Position numbers and translations under genes: made by a program
Shown: positions 23,985 through 35,494 of the stretch, one piece after another
How the letters are laid out: every line of letters starts with the position of its first letter
Position numbering within the stretch: position 1 is the stretch's first letter
Origin: Locusta migratoria
Taxonomy: Eukaryota; Arthropoda; Insecta; Orthoptera; Acrididae
Length of the DNA stretch: 64,000 nucleotides
NCBI GenBank assembly: GCA_026315105.1
Contig: CM048747.1
Location: 279,159,491 to 279,223,490, forward strand
Reading direction: 5' to 3'
Notes under the pieces: generated by a model
Seen by the model: the letters and a program-made list of their open reading frames with translations, nothing else
Told to the model about the DNA's origin: nothing
The model's database searches: none

Positions 23985-24663
23985 CACCTTAATGGCCTTA
24001 AATGTTACCTGAAAAACAAAGAGCTTGTTGTCCTAATGGATTTTTTGGAAAATTATTCTTTTATTATTCAGGATGCTGTGCAAAGCTTCCACTGGAAAGC
24101 AACAATTCATCCATTTCTTATCTACTTTCATCAAAATGAGAAAGTGGAATCTTTAAGTTTCTGCATTATCAGTTCTTGTTTGTGGCATGGCACAGGTACA
24201 GTTAACGTTTTTGTCAAGGAGCTCATCAAATATATATAAAAGCACAGTTTGCACAGATATCTCACATTCATAATTTCAGTGATGGTCACAAGAAGTGAGT
24301 TTTAAACTTAGACAAACTGTAGCAGGCACTAAAGAAAATCGTCACTTTTTACCTATTGATGAAACAATAATTCAGGCCAGCAGAGTTTCAAACGATTGAT
24401 CATCTTTTCTAGCTACAATGGGTCAGAGAACTAAAGAAGGCATATTAATGTCTGCTCTCCAACCTGGACAATATGTTGCATGCATCTAAGAAAATTTTTG
24501 GTGGATTGGGAATATCTGTTGACTTCCACTGAGCAAAGGGGTGCATTAATAAACTTTATGCACCCTCATGCAGATTCATTGTATTGACCACCAATGAGTG
24601 ACAAGTGCTGGGTTCCATCACACCACATTATTGCAGTTATTCCAGCTCCGTCAGTAAATTCGT
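23985..24663 (+). pseudogene. Conserved element ORF, possible DDE-type transposase
   Basis: The open part reads GLKCYLKNKELVVLMDFLEN and continues to IIQDAVQSFHW, then HPFLIYFHQNEKVESLSFCI and VNVFVKELIKYI, stopping at 24239. Beyond frameshifts it continues as HIHNFSDGHKK (about 24268), QPGQYVACI, FWWIGNI, STEQRGALINFMHPHAD, then WPPMSDKCWVPSHHIIAV. From memory, proteins with a D-F-x-E-N-Y block, a (H/Y)-F-S-D-G block and a CWVP block recur widely in animal genomes as uncharacterised repeated proteins. The two Asp-bearing blocks could be catalytic. Function is inference. The N-terminal part is missing and four or more lesions are present. Confidence 0.55.
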
Positions 24664-24928
24664 CTGTGTTGACATTCATCGGACTTGAAAACCTGTGTAA
24701 AGAAACTCGCCCATAGCTGTTGATGCTCGAGCGTAGCCCCTATGGTGATGGAGATACTGGTTTTCTCAGGTGAAATGAATCTAGCAGTGGTTAAACCACA
24801 ACAACTCATTTATACACTTATTTTCCTTCAGTAAGCTGGTGGTGTTCATTAAAAATGCTAATAATAATTATATAATGATTGTGCAAATAAATTTAACAAT
24901 TACATTCATTCTAAATTATAATTTTGTG

Positions 24929-24942
24929 AGTGTGTTTGTGTT

Positions 24943-25000
<58 letters not shown>

Positions 25001-25017
25001 GTGGGATGGGGGGGGGG
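24929..25017. repeat. (TG)n-(GA)n microsatellite plus G-run
   Basis: TG repeats to 24960, GA repeats 24961-24998, then a 12-base G-run near 25006-25017. It occurs only in the right arm; the left arm has no counterpart, so it expanded after the arms formed. Confidence 0.95.
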
Positions 25018-25899
25018 ACAGTTAAGAAATAACATTGTTTCTATTTTTATTCTTTTCCTATTCGGACTTTAGCTACATCGTATTCATCAGGACTTCTTAT
25101 TTCACTTATCCCAGGCATTAACAAATATTTATTAGACATAATAAAAGATTTTAGGTATAATTTGAGTGCCAGAAAAATGGGTTCAAACTTCCAGTGCGCC
25201 TCTAGGATTATGCTACTTTTTAGGGCCTTATATGCTTGCATTGCAAAACCAAATCCACTTTTCTAGATCGTTTAGAATATGCTCTTTCTAATGAGCATAG
25301 TTTAAAGGGGTTTGGAGGAAACACTTTTTTGGAAAATTTGATTAAAAATACCCATTTTTAGCATTTTTTGAAAAATCGTCAACTTTACCCTAGATTTGTG
25401 AAATAATGGGAAGCAATAGGAGAATGAAACTTTATATTCTAAGACCTTGTGTTGGTGAGTTGTGGTGTGCAAAGTTTCATGTACATCCCACAATTACTTC
25501 TGGAGCTATAAAAAACTAAAGTTCGCACTTTTTTTAACCAGCAATTTTTTCGCCCAACTTTGCCCCAAATTTTCTATATGAAAATTGCTCAGAAATCCTG
25601 TTCTTAATATTTTACTTTAAAGAGCTCTAAAAGTTGTATAAGATGGCCAAGTTTGTTTTCTTTCATGCAAATACTCCCAGAGATATATCATCTCAAAGTT
25701 ACTGAAAATTCAAGGACGCACTATTGGAAGCTGTGCTATGGTCTTAAACAAGTGACTGTATCTCCAGAAGTATTGAATTTTTGAAACTGAAACTTTACAA
25801 GTGTTCATTGAGAACATGTGTGAATGTTCATACAAAATTTCATCAAAATCCATGAGGGTCATGTGGGAGCCTCTAGACCACTTGGCATGGAATGACCCA

Positions 25900-26825
25900 A
25901 AAGCAGTATAACTGATTCTCAGTTTCTTCTTTTTTTAACTCAGTTTAATTCCATTCTTTACATTTTCGTTCCGTTGCCTAAATACTTTCTCAATTGCACA
26001 ACTGAACAACTGTGATAGTCCATTCCCCCTCTTTTTATTTTGAAGGGCTCTTTTTATTTACCCATGAACCTAACTTTAGAAAAGACACTTGAGATAGTCA
26101 CTCTTGTGTTATTAGTTGTTTTCTTATCCAAACTTATTTCCTACAGATCTGAAAAGAGAGATTGTCTATAGTCAAATCAATATGCCCGTCTAAAAGCAAT
26201 GAAGGAGATTACAAACGTTGTTGCTCTTATATTGTTTCATAATACTATAATGACTTACCTTTTAATCGTACCAACATGCTTGATGCAACTGGCTAATACG
26301 ACATTAAGACAGAAAAAATTTAGGCACATATGTCCTGATAACCTTGGCATGGCGGAGCGGGTTGTTATTTCATTTCATAAACTTTCTTCGCGTGAACGTG
26401 ACGTTTAACCGTATCTTCCTTTCGGATTGAGAGCACAATAGTCACGAAAGGTCTTCACTCTCATTTAGGCCTTCTCACAAGTACATGCATTCGGCTAAAA
26501 TAATTAGATGAATGATCTCTATAAAAATTCTCTTGTGTCCTAATAATAAAGAATTGCGCTCTTAGATTCTGCACCTGGGTGATTTGGATCATGTGAAACA
26601 AAACTTTGTCCGCAAAACATTTACGAACAAGAAATATAAACTCAGCGAATAACATTTTAAAAGTTTGCTAATGTTATAAAAATAAAATACAAAATCAGCA
26701 CCAAAAAAAATCTAGAAAGAAAGCTCAGACAAACTCTTAACAACATCGTAATCTGTATTACCCCATGACAAAAAATAAATAAGGTAAACTCTGTACTTAA
26801 CTGCTCGAACACACTCTTTATTCTC
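25900..26825. other. AT-rich DNA, nothing recognised
   Basis: No repeat boundary, RT/transposase motif or convincing exon seen. Confidence 0.35.
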
Positions 26826-26835
26826 TTCATATTTC

Positions 26836-27036
26836 GCCGCGGCGGAATAGCCGTGCCCACTGAGGCGCCCTGCTACGGTGCACGCGGCCGTTCCACGTCG
26901 AAGGTTCGAGTCGTCCCTCGGACATGGTTATTTGTATTGTTCTTAGGATAAGTTAGTTTAAGTACTTTGTAAGTTTAGAGACCGATGACCACTGCAGTTA
27001 GGTCCCATAATTTTTCAAACATTTGAACATTTTCAT
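26836..27036 (+). mobile_element. tRNA-derived SINE, subfamily B, with TSD
   Basis: The head is GCCGCGGCGGAATAGCCGTG with B box AGGTTCGAGTCG near 26905. The tail ends CAAACATTTGAACATT. It is flanked by TTCATATTTC at 26826-26835 and 27037-27046. Confidence 0.88.
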
Positions 27037-27427
27037 TTCATATTTCAGTCACTGTCTGATACCAGATCTATTTACATACGATCTCCACAAATCCAAATGT
27101 GTCCTGCATCGCATAATTTAAAAAAAATCCCATGATCTCCAACACTTTGTTCTCTAGCTATGTGAAAGCAAAGCTAATGTCCCACATGAGATATGCGAAC
27201 TGATTTCAGCAAGTGTGTGGACGCCTACTGACAGAAGAGTGAAAGCGAACGCTGGCGACATACTTTCAGATGTCCTTCAGGGACGCTGACTAAGAAGTTT
27301 ACCTAGGAGAATAATTGTCTTCAGGAACTCATTAACATGTAAATGCATTACAGTTCATTTTATTGTTTCGTCTAAACCCATCTAGCTTTGCAATTCTTCG
27401 CGCATGATTAGTTTTTCGGACAAAAAT

Positions 27428-27575
27428 ATGTATTTATAAATTCGAAATATTCAAACATCACGACCGTTGTGAAGTACTGAAATAAATTCAGTGGCGAAGT
27501 TGATTGTGCTGGACCGGTATTCGAACCCGGATTTCCAGCTTCAGGCCAGCAGTCGCGTTAACCAATTTTTCTTCT
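27428..27575 (-). mobile_element. SINE of a third tRNA-like family
   Basis: On the minus strand it has a tRNA-like head (GGTTAACGCGACTGCTGGCC, B box GGGTTCGAATACCGG near 27515) and a body whose far end, AAATTCGAAATATTCAAACA, is shared with the hairpin at 27884-28040. Confidence 0.6.
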
Positions 27576-27883
27576 TTTTTTCGGTAAGATCATCTCTTTG
27601 CTGACGTTAGATTGCGTATGTTCTAGATTGTTCATTGAGTTCTTGGATCAGACTTTTTAAAATCTTATTTTACTCTGTTACAGAGGGCGGTTACCCACGA
27701 ATTGGACTATTCAGATACGCTTCGCGTCCTGCCCATGTTATCAGCTTGTCGCACTCTTCAATAGTAGTGCCCCGTGTCCATTACTTCCTCCTGCTCGCAG
27801 CTTTAACGGTATTCACGCAAGGGATCGGGCGTACTTGTGCATATGGCATTTGCCTGTTGCAGGCTTAAACACGATTATAGATA

Positions 27884-28040
27884 TTGTTTAACATTAACAG
27901 CCGTAAATTTACAAATTCGGAATATTCAAACACCTCGAATGTTACGGGGCACAAATTTTCAACTTCGCTATTGAATTTATATCAGTGCCCTGTAACAGTA
28001 TATAAATATTCCGAATTCGTAAATTTACGGCTGTTGATGT
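27884..28040. repeat. Hairpin of ~63-bp arms
   Basis: AACAGCCGTAAATTTACAAA and TTCGGAATATT on the left pair with AATATTCCGAA and TTTACGGCTGTT on the right. GTTACGGGGCAC pairs with GTGCCCTGTAAC nearer the centre. It is made of two opposed SINE tails of the 27428 type. Confidence 0.7.
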
Positions 28041-28224
28041 TCAGAAGAACAGACACCATATCTATAAAAGTAGTTAACCAAAATGTACTAACGGAGGCTT
28101 GCCGTTTTGTAGCTGTCGAACTGCTGGACGGAAAAGCATTTTGTTATCCAATCGCCTTCTCTTTCAGCAACCGTGACGCAGACGAATATTTTTGTAAAGA
28201 TTAAGTAAAGTGTTTAGTTTGCAG

Positions 28225-28468
28225 GGCAGTAGCAGGATGATTAGGGTTTAATGTCCCGTAGATAGCGTGGTCGTTAGAGATGGAGCTCCCGCTAGGATTG
28301 TTTCAGTAATAATGGGGAAGAAAATCGGCCGTGCCCTTTCAGAGAAACCATCCCCGCATTTTCCTGGACCGATGTACGGAAATATATATGTCGAAGGCCG
28401 GAGATGGGTTTGAACCACCGTCAGTGTGCAAGTTCAGTGTGCTAACCACTGTGCCACCTCGCTCGGTT
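28225..28468 (-). mobile_element. SINE of a fourth family (long, tRNA-like)
   Basis: On the minus strand the head is ACCGAGCGAGGTGGCACAGTGG (A box) with a B-box-like GGTTCAAACCCATC. The body then contains AAGGGCACGGCCGATTTTC and ends in a segment opposed to GGTTTAATGTCCCGTAGATA. A second copy lies at 31950-32192. Confidence 0.85.
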
Positions 28469-28937
28469 GGAGGACAGTAGTTGGTACTTCCATGTAATTA
28501 TGGCTTGGTTTGTTAATAGACGCCATACTAGAGAAGGAGCAACGTTTTACATTCAGTTTATTATGTGATCGAATAGATGTCACTGGCTCGAAGAAGATGG
28601 CTCTTGGCATAACATAATCAAAGAGACTTATAACAAATGGTTTATGTAAGGGAAGAATAGAAATATTACACAAAACAGGTGCTATGTTTATGTTAGTGTG
28701 GTTTTTAACCACGTGACAGTCTCATAATTTATTAGTCTCTGCAAATTAACGAATTTCTGTCTCACTTAACACATTTTTAACCTGGTGTAATGAGAAATAT
28801 TTCTGACACAAGCAGGACAGGAGGATATTTTATGCTGCACGAAAGTAGAATTTCTTTTCCATGCTTATGCCCTCTTCTGCTATACTCGCTTCGGATACTA
28901 ATGCGTGACTTATGAGAGGGTGGGGAAACACTAAAAT

Positions 28938-29130
28938 CAAATGTTTGTAAATATATGGGACTCAACTACTGAGATTATCAGTACCTAGACTTATAAACCA
29001 CTTCAAGTAACCTAAGGACAACACACAGACCCATGCTCAAGAGAGGACTCCAACATCCGATGGGGAGCAACCGCGAGCTCCACAGCAAGACGCCTTAGAG
29101 CGCTCCGCCATTCCATTGCGGCAAGGGGGG
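28938..29130 (-). mobile_element. tRNA-derived SINE, subfamily B
   Basis: Minus-strand copy with tail ATGTTTGTAAATATATGGGA, a decayed B box near 29047 and head CCGCAATGGAATGGCGGAGC. No clean duplication found. Confidence 0.85.
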
Positions 29131-29139
29131 CTCCACTAA

Positions 29140-30230
29140 CCTAATCCTTTCTTCATCCACATAACCACAGGAGGAAGTTTGGGAGATGCTACCTGTTCTT
29201 CAACTACGATACTACATAGGCTCTGAACTACGCAGAGCACACTGCCACAAAAAAAGACTGTGTTGAGTTCCACCAGAGTATTATAATGAAGGACCGTAGT
29301 GCATATAATTGAACTGCTGTTAAAGCCCTGTAAAGAGAAAGTAGCGCCAACTGAGTGTCGGCCGCCATTGTTGGGCCATGCAGGTGGCGTGGTACCATTG
29401 CGTAGCGCAGGGCCGCTCCATTAAACCCAGTTTACAAGCACTTTACGACGGAAGTGAAAGTGCAAATGACAGCGTAATGGTGAAAACATATACTGAAATG
29501 CGTCTATGAATGATACATATACAGATACAAGCAGTCAACAAGACAGAATTTGTAATCCGTCTGCTATAGCGAGTTCGTACACACAGGCTTTCATTAGGAT
29601 GTTAGTTGGAATGAAATCATAATAAATTTTTGTGTAAGTTAATATTCAATACCTTCCTTAAATACTGTCAAACATTTTTAACACGCGTCTATTGTTACCT
29701 TGAAATAACATGCGCTAGGATACCCCTTACGGTACGGAACGCTAGGATTATGACAAGTGAAAGAGCGGAATGAAAGATGCAGATTACGATTACATTATAT
29801 ATTATTAATAAGCTAGAAAAAAGAATGAATTAAAAAACAAATGACTATTTTAATGTTATGTCACCTGACTTCGTGTTTATAATATGTACAAACTCGTTTT
29901 GCATTTCTCGTGCTCCTACTCTCTCTGTCTCTCTCTTTTTCCAAGCCGATTATACTATCAGCACTGTACTGAGCTACAGGGTACACTAGTTTTATTAATG
30001 CTGTAGTGCGTAGTGTTAGACGATCTTACTACGGGATTCTGTGAGATCATGAAAATAACCGCGGAGCAGATAAGTATGTAAACAAACAAATTCACAATTT
30101 GAGGCCACGTTTCCGTCTCTAGATATTCACACCAAAAGGTAGCAACTATACAAAATGTCCTGGAATAGCGATAAGCACAGATAGATGGCGTTAGTACAGC
30201 ATACAAAATGTACAGAGGTGTCATTTGTAC
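29140..30230. other. Unassigned DNA
   Basis: No recognised repeats or exons. The ORF at 29958-30248 (minus) has no known motif and partly overlaps the start of the Tc1 relic. Confidence 0.3.
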
Positions 30231-30234
30231 TTCG

Positions 30235-30810
30235 CTGATTGAAGTCAACAGGTTTCCGACGTGATAGTGGCCATACGACGGGGATTAACAGACCTGAAGG
30301 CGGAGTGGAAATGGGAGCTATAAATTTACGATTCCGAGATCCACATTGTCAAGAGCGTCCGAGTATACCAAATTTTAGGCATTACCTCGCACCATGGACA
30401 ACGCAGTACTTCATGATTATTTGTTAGTGCTAACAGAAAAGTAACGCTGCATGAAATAACCCCAGAAAACAATATGGGAAGTACGATGAAAGTATCGGTT
30501 GCGATAGGGCAGCGCGATTTGGCTTCAATGGGCAGCAGTCGATCAACTGGGGTGCATTTGATAGCACCAGGACACCCCTTACCGCCTTTGCTAGGTTAGT
30601 GACCGTATCGGTTGGAACAAAGGCGTCTGTAAAACCGTGGCTTGGTCAGTTGAGAGCCGATCTCAGTTACTAAGAACTGATGGTGGGGTTCGAGCGTGGC
30701 CCGGACCCATCGACCCAAGTTGTCATTAAGGCACTGCATCATAGTGTGGGGTTTATAAATCGACCAATCATTAACTGAAAAGTGGAGTGTAGCACTACCC
30801 CAAAGTTGGC
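30235..30810 (+). pseudogene. Tc1-like transposase relic
   Basis: The start shows the Tc1 HTH region: RLTDLKAEWKWEL-like in one frame, then TIPRSTLSRASEYTKF-like. It continues through ASVGQ-type sequence, then KTVAWSVESRSQLL and DGGVRAWPGPID, where the first catalytic Asp block WSDESRF is expected but is WSVESR (Asp lost). The later part has a short reading near 30760-30800. The internal spacing is broken by many indels. It is a second, less truncated member of the family at 870-1385. Confidence 0.75.
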
Positions 30811-30859
30811 TCTTATGTACAGAGCGGAACCACTGGGGATCGTTAAACAAATAGAAAGG

Positions 30860-31300
30860 AGACGCCTAGTCCTAACTTAAAAATCGACATTGCTAATCTT
30901 CTTAAACAATGAAAAATATTTCACGTTAAATAAGAAATACAATTTTAAAAGACCGTGATTTTCTCAATGTAAATATTTCGTTACTGGAAAATAAATAAGA
31001 TATAATGCCCTAGGTAAATTTAATTCCTAAGCAAAACAGTGTAAACTTTTATTTGTATGACTGATTCTACTGGTAATTTACTAATAAAATAAAACCGACA
31101 CAATAACAACGAAATACAAGAAATAAAGATTATTTCGTAATATCTAATGTGATTGTCATTCCTCCAAGTAAAAATTTTGAAGCAATAAAACATCGAGATA
31201 TTTACTGAAACAAAGAATCTATATGACAAAAACTGTACTGTACAACTTAATTTTATGAATATTTCTTTCCGCAAAAGTATTAAAAGTGACATCATATGAT
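30860..31300. other. AT-rich DNA
   Basis: Nothing recognised; the minus-strand ORF at 31020-31382 has no known motif. Confidence 0.3.
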
Positions 31301-31305
31301 ATATA

Positions 31306-31738
31306 GGGTGGGTCATAATTGACGAAAAATATTTCGTGCAAAATTTTCGTGGCCAAGGAGACAGTTCGGCAAAAGGGCACAAGTCCTTTCACTATGTCAA
31401 CTAGCCACGATACATAATATCGGCCAGTAAAAAAGGTACGAGATAGATGTGAGCGCTGCCATTGCTCGCAGTGTCACGCAGACCGTCGCTTGACGCCGCA
31501 TGCCTCGCCTTCTCTAGACTACCTACAACACTCGCATGTTGTGCTCTGTTGCCGATCTGTCCCCTTGGTCAAAGTTGGTGCACAGTAACACTCAGAAGTA
31601 CACTTCATATTTCCAGAGTTTTACCATTTAATTGCATTGTCATTTATTGACATAGGAACATGCAGAAAACGAATTTATGTTTGTAGTTCAATGTGTGACA
31701 ATTTGCACGAAATATTGATCGTCATTTATGACCCACCA
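31306..31738. mobile_element. TIR MITE, 433 bp
   Basis: The ends are inverted for about 36 bp: GGGTGGGTCATAATTGACGA on the left and GGTGGGTCATAAATGACGAT on the minus strand at the right, both running into AATATTTCGTGCAAA. No coding capacity. The target duplication is uncertain (TA or none). Confidence 0.75.
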
Positions 31739-31949
31739 TGTGTAGATGCTAACAGATGATCAATGTTGTTTATGAATTAAAGGCAATATTTTGACAGCGA
31801 CGAGGGCTTCACATAGCTTAGCCGATTATCATAAAATATTTGAGAATGATGAGCACAATTATGACTCACGAATCACTCTACCTATTACTGGAATCCAGAT
31901 TAAAATCCGTACAGTAGATCCTGAGACATTTTACAGGACGGAAGGAAGG

Positions 31950-32192
31950 AAGATGAGGGTAACGTCCCGTCGATAATGTGGTAATTAGAGACGGAGCTCA
32001 CGCTACGATTGTTTACTTTATGGTTGGGGTAGGAAATTGGCCGTCCCGTTTGAAAGGAACCATTGCGGCATTTGCCTGGAGTGATTTTGGGCAATTACGA
32101 GAAACCTAAATCGAAGTGGCTGCAGGTTGATTTGAACCGTCGTCCTCGCAGATGCAAGTCCAGTGTGTTAACAATGCACCACCTCGGTCGGT
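31950..32192 (-). mobile_element. SINE of the fourth family, copy 2
   Basis: Same structure as 28225-28468: a GTAACGTCCCGTCGATAAT segment on the left, GGAAATTGGCCGTCCCGTTT in the middle, and the opposed head GTCCAGTGTG...CCACCTCGGTCGGT on the right. Confidence 0.85.
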
Positions 32193-32740
32193 AACATCAT
32201 ACAGACTACGAACGTAATGTACGTTTGTAATGACAAAAAGTATTTGTGTGATAATGCCACATTAACAAAATTCCAATTTGTTTCCTTTACTTCTTCAGTA
32301 AAAGATTGCTTCCGGCCAAATTTCATGATTCTAGGTCAAGGGTTCCGTTTCTACCGATTGAGCTACGGAGCCCTAAAAAGGAACAAAAAAGAAAGTGAGA
32401 TCGAGTACGATTACAAGAATAGACAGTAAACGCAAAAGGAATTGATAGTTTGGGTTCCATTTAGGTGTGGGTGTCACAGTACTACTACTGTACAAACAAA
32501 TTTATCCCTGGATTGCTACCAGTCATCGACGCAACGAGCATGCAGGATCGTTTACTGTACTCGGCTGCAGTTTCATGTTCGTCACAGCGAGGACGGGTAA
32601 CATTACAGGGTTAATACAACCATATGGACGGTGGATAACCAGAATCTAAGCCAATATTTACAATCTGAGTAGCACGGGCTCAGACGAGGCATTACGTATA
32701 TAAAACGAGCAGGAGTGTAAAGTAAAAGCATTACTAATTA
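32193..32740. other. Unassigned DNA
   Basis: No repeat or gene recognised. Short ORFs at 32217-32429 and 32467-32649 are unsupported. Confidence 0.3.
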
Positions 32741-32743
32741 CTT

Positions 32744-32790
32744 ATCTTTATATATAAAAATGAATAGATGTACATTAGTCTTCCTGTTGT
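32744..32790 (+). mobile_element. Possible Helitron 5' end
   Basis: ATCTTTATATATAAAAATGA resembles the TC-starting TATATAAAAATGAA beginnings of insect Helitrons. Only this short terminus is visible before RTE sequence starts. Confidence 0.3.
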
Positions 32791-32812
32791 TGCTGTCGTC
32801 TTAAGTCCGGAG

Positions 32813-33524
32813 CAAGCCTCTTCGTCTCCTCATAAGAATGGTAACCGACATTCATTTACATATGTTTCCTGTTTTCGTCTCTGGGCTTCCCTCTGCGATT
32901 TGTACCCACACGTTTCCCTCCAATGCTAAACTCACCATTCCTTTATGTCTAAGAATGTGTCCTCCCAATCGATCCCTTCTTTTAGTCAAGGTATTTCAAT
33001 AATTTCTTTTCTCCCTAATTCTGTCCATACCTCATCATTAGTTATGCCATCTATCCACCTAATCTAGAGCATTTTTCTATAGCGCCACATATCAAAAGCC
33101 TCTATCCTCTTCCTGTCTGAAGCATTTATCCTCCTCGTTTCACTCCCGTACAAGGCAGCATTCCACACACATACCTTCATAAAAGACTTCCTTACACTTT
33201 AATTAATATTTGATATTAGTAAATTTCTCTTTTTCAAAAACGCTTTACTTCCCATTGACATTCTGCATTTTATATCCTCTGAACTGCGACCGTCGGATGT
33301 TATTTTACTGACCAAGTAACAAAATTCATCTACCACATTTATTGATTCGTTACCTAATCTAATTCCTTCAGCATTGCCAGATTTTCTTAGACTGCATTCC
33401 ACTACCCTTGTTTTTCTCTTGTTAATGTTCATCTTATACGCTCCCTTCAACAAACTGTCCATTCCATTCAATTACAATTCCAGGTCCTTTGCTGTCTCTT
33501 AAAGAATTACAATGTCATCGCCAA
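32813..33524 (-). pseudogene. RTE 3' fragment, first of a fused pair
   Basis: On the minus strand it runs from just past the FADD region (MNGMDSLLKGAYKMNINKRK, 33199-33471) through FCYLVSKITSDGRSSEDIKC and SKAFLKKRNL to the C-terminus. At 33524 it stops abruptly in the FADD region and is joined directly to the C-terminal part of a second copy. Frameshifts occur near 33190 and 33490. Confidence 0.82.
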
Positions 33525-34455
33525 AACGCAATTCCTCGATGTCTAAGAATGTGTCCTACCAATCGATCCCTTCTTTTAGTCAAGGTATGCCAAAAATTAC
33601 TTTTTCCCCCAATTCCGTTCAGTTCCTCTTCATTAGTTACGCGATCTACACAACTTATATTCAGGATTCTTCTGTAGCACCACATTTCAAAAACCTCTAT
33701 CCTCTTCCTGTCTGAACTATTTATCGTCTAACTTTCACTCCACACAAATACCTTCAGAAAATACTTTTACATTTAAATTAATATTCGATGTTAGCAAATT
33801 TCTCTTTTTCAAAAACGCTTTTCTTCCCATTGCCATTCTGCTTTTATATCCTTTGTACTGCGACCATCGTATGTTATTTTACTACCCAAGTAACAAAACC
33901 AATCTACCACCTTCATTGTTTCGTTACCTAATCTAATGGCTTCAGCATCGCCTGTTTTTCTAAGACTGCATTCCATTACCTTTGTTTTGCTCTTGTTAAT
34001 GTTCATTTTATACGCTCTCTTCAACACACTGTCCATTCCACTCAACTGGCCTTCGAGGTCCTTGGCTGTCTCTGACAGAATTACGTCATCAGCAAAACGG
34101 AATGTTTTTATTTCTGCACCCTGAACTTTAATCTCTATTCCAAATTTTTCCTTACTTTCCTTCACAGCTTGCTCGATGTACAAATTGAATAACACCGAAA
34201 AAAGGCTACAACCCAGTCTTACTCCCTCCCTTCTCTTTCATGCCCTTCGACTATAATTATTGCAGTCTGGCTTTTGTACAAATTGCAATTAACCCTCATT
34301 TCCCTCTAGTGTGTCCCTGCTGACTTCAGAATTTGTAAAAGTGTGTTCCAAAAAACATTGTCAAAAGTTTTCTCCAAATATACAAAAGCTAGAAATGTAG
34401 GTTTGTTTTTCCTTCATCTATCTTCTAAGATAAGTCGTAAAGTGAGTATTGCCTT
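33525..34455 (-). pseudogene. RTE 3' fragment, second of a fused pair
   Basis: The region 33809-34195 reads MLFNLYIEQAVKESKEKFGI, then FRFADDVILSETAKDLEG (intact FADD box) and WFCYLGSKITYDGRSTKDIK. Upstream to 34455 the motif A side is present but frameshifted. It preserves residues after FADD that are deleted in the 8.8-12 kb copy. Confidence 0.82.
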
Positions 34456-34734
34456 CCTAAATTTCAGAAACGGGCTTGAATATTTTTTGTTGTCTGTAAT
34501 ACAGAATTAGTACAGAGAAAAAAATGGGAAACCGAAGCGGAGAGCTGAAAAATCGAAAAAATACCAAATATGACGCCTAGCATCCCCTCGATAGGCAACC
34601 CGTTATACACAACTGTTCGGGACCTGTAGGAAGAAAGAGGGGTGTACTGCTACATCATTTATGCACAATACTAGATTAATACGTGTTCACCAACACTGAA
34701 GTACCGATTTTTAATCTGATCATTCCCTTTGTTT

Positions 34735-35238
34735 GTTTGGCGTTCATACAAATCTGCAGCTTTATTACGATCTAGATGAAACTTTGCACGCGCGATCTCC
34801 AAACAAGAGGGAGGTCACTGTCTGCATAAAATTGCGTTGGTACATGGCTTAGGGTACTTTTCTTCCAGACTTTGACACACATCTAAAGTTTTAATCCTGT
34901 CTTGAAGAAATTTTGTACACTTGACCATGAAAACAAGCGAGAACCTTACAACAGACTTTGACACTGCTTTAATAATTATTGGGAAGTTCGCTCATTTATG
35001 AATAACTTCGTGGAGGAAGCTTTTATAAACTGCTCGTCAGCGTATGATGAATATCAAAAGGTACTTTGCAATAACTGTGACAGTGTTTGACATCACTACG
35101 AAAGGTGACAGATATATGTGCTTTTTCATTGGCAGGAGCAGCAGGAGCTGAACTGAAGACAGGACGAGGAGATGGAGCGAAAGAGATGGGCAGAGAGAAG
35201 AGGAGAAATGGGAGGTGAACAGATGAGCCGAGAGGGAG
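34735..35238 (+). mobile_element. Helitron-like fragment, copy 2
   Basis: Its reverse complement matches 4200-4560 block by block: AGTACCCTAAGCCATGTACC, ATGCAGACAGTGACCTCCCT, and the purine-rich stretch near 35165-35230 against the pyrimidine-rich one at 4200-4265. It lacks the 3' terminus because a SINE begins at about 35241. Confidence 0.6.
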
Positions 35239-35240
35239 AG

Positions 35241-35303
35241 GTCTAGACGCCTTGTCAGGGACTGCGGGGCTGCTCCCGTCGGAGGTTCGAGTCCTTCCTC
35301 GAG

Positions 35304-35361
<58 letters not shown>

Positions 35362-35453
35362 GTCCTTGGGTTAGTTTACTTAGTTTGTTAGCCTCGGGAA
35401 TGATGACCTCAGAAGTTTGGTCTCATAGATTTCCACACATTTGAACATTTGTT
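35241..35453 (+). mobile_element. SINE with internal (TG)27
   Basis: Truncated head with B box GGAGGTTCGAGTCC near 35281, then a 55-base TG run at 35306-35360 in place of the usual short TGTGTG, then the standard tail ending ACATTTGAACATTT. The microsatellite grew from the SINE's own seed. Confidence 0.85.
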
Positions 35454-35494
35454 GAAGAGATGAACAGTTGGAGAGAGAAGATTGCAAGGGACAT

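Larger units (their letters stand above)
22081..25899 (+). mobile_element. 3.8-kb element with ~1.3-kb inverted arms
   Basis: 22081-23977 and 24631-25899 are inverted copies of one another, roughly 95% alike where I aligned the ends by eye. The outer edge reads GGGCCATTCCGTGCCAAGTG on the left and GGGTCATTCCATGCCAAGTG on the right arm's minus strand. The left arm is longer because a 571-bp MITE sits inside it (23329-23899). The central ~650 bp carries part of a conserved ORF that runs into the right arm. This could be a transposon with very long TIRs or an inverted duplication of a shorter one. No target-site duplication is clear. Confidence 0.8.
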
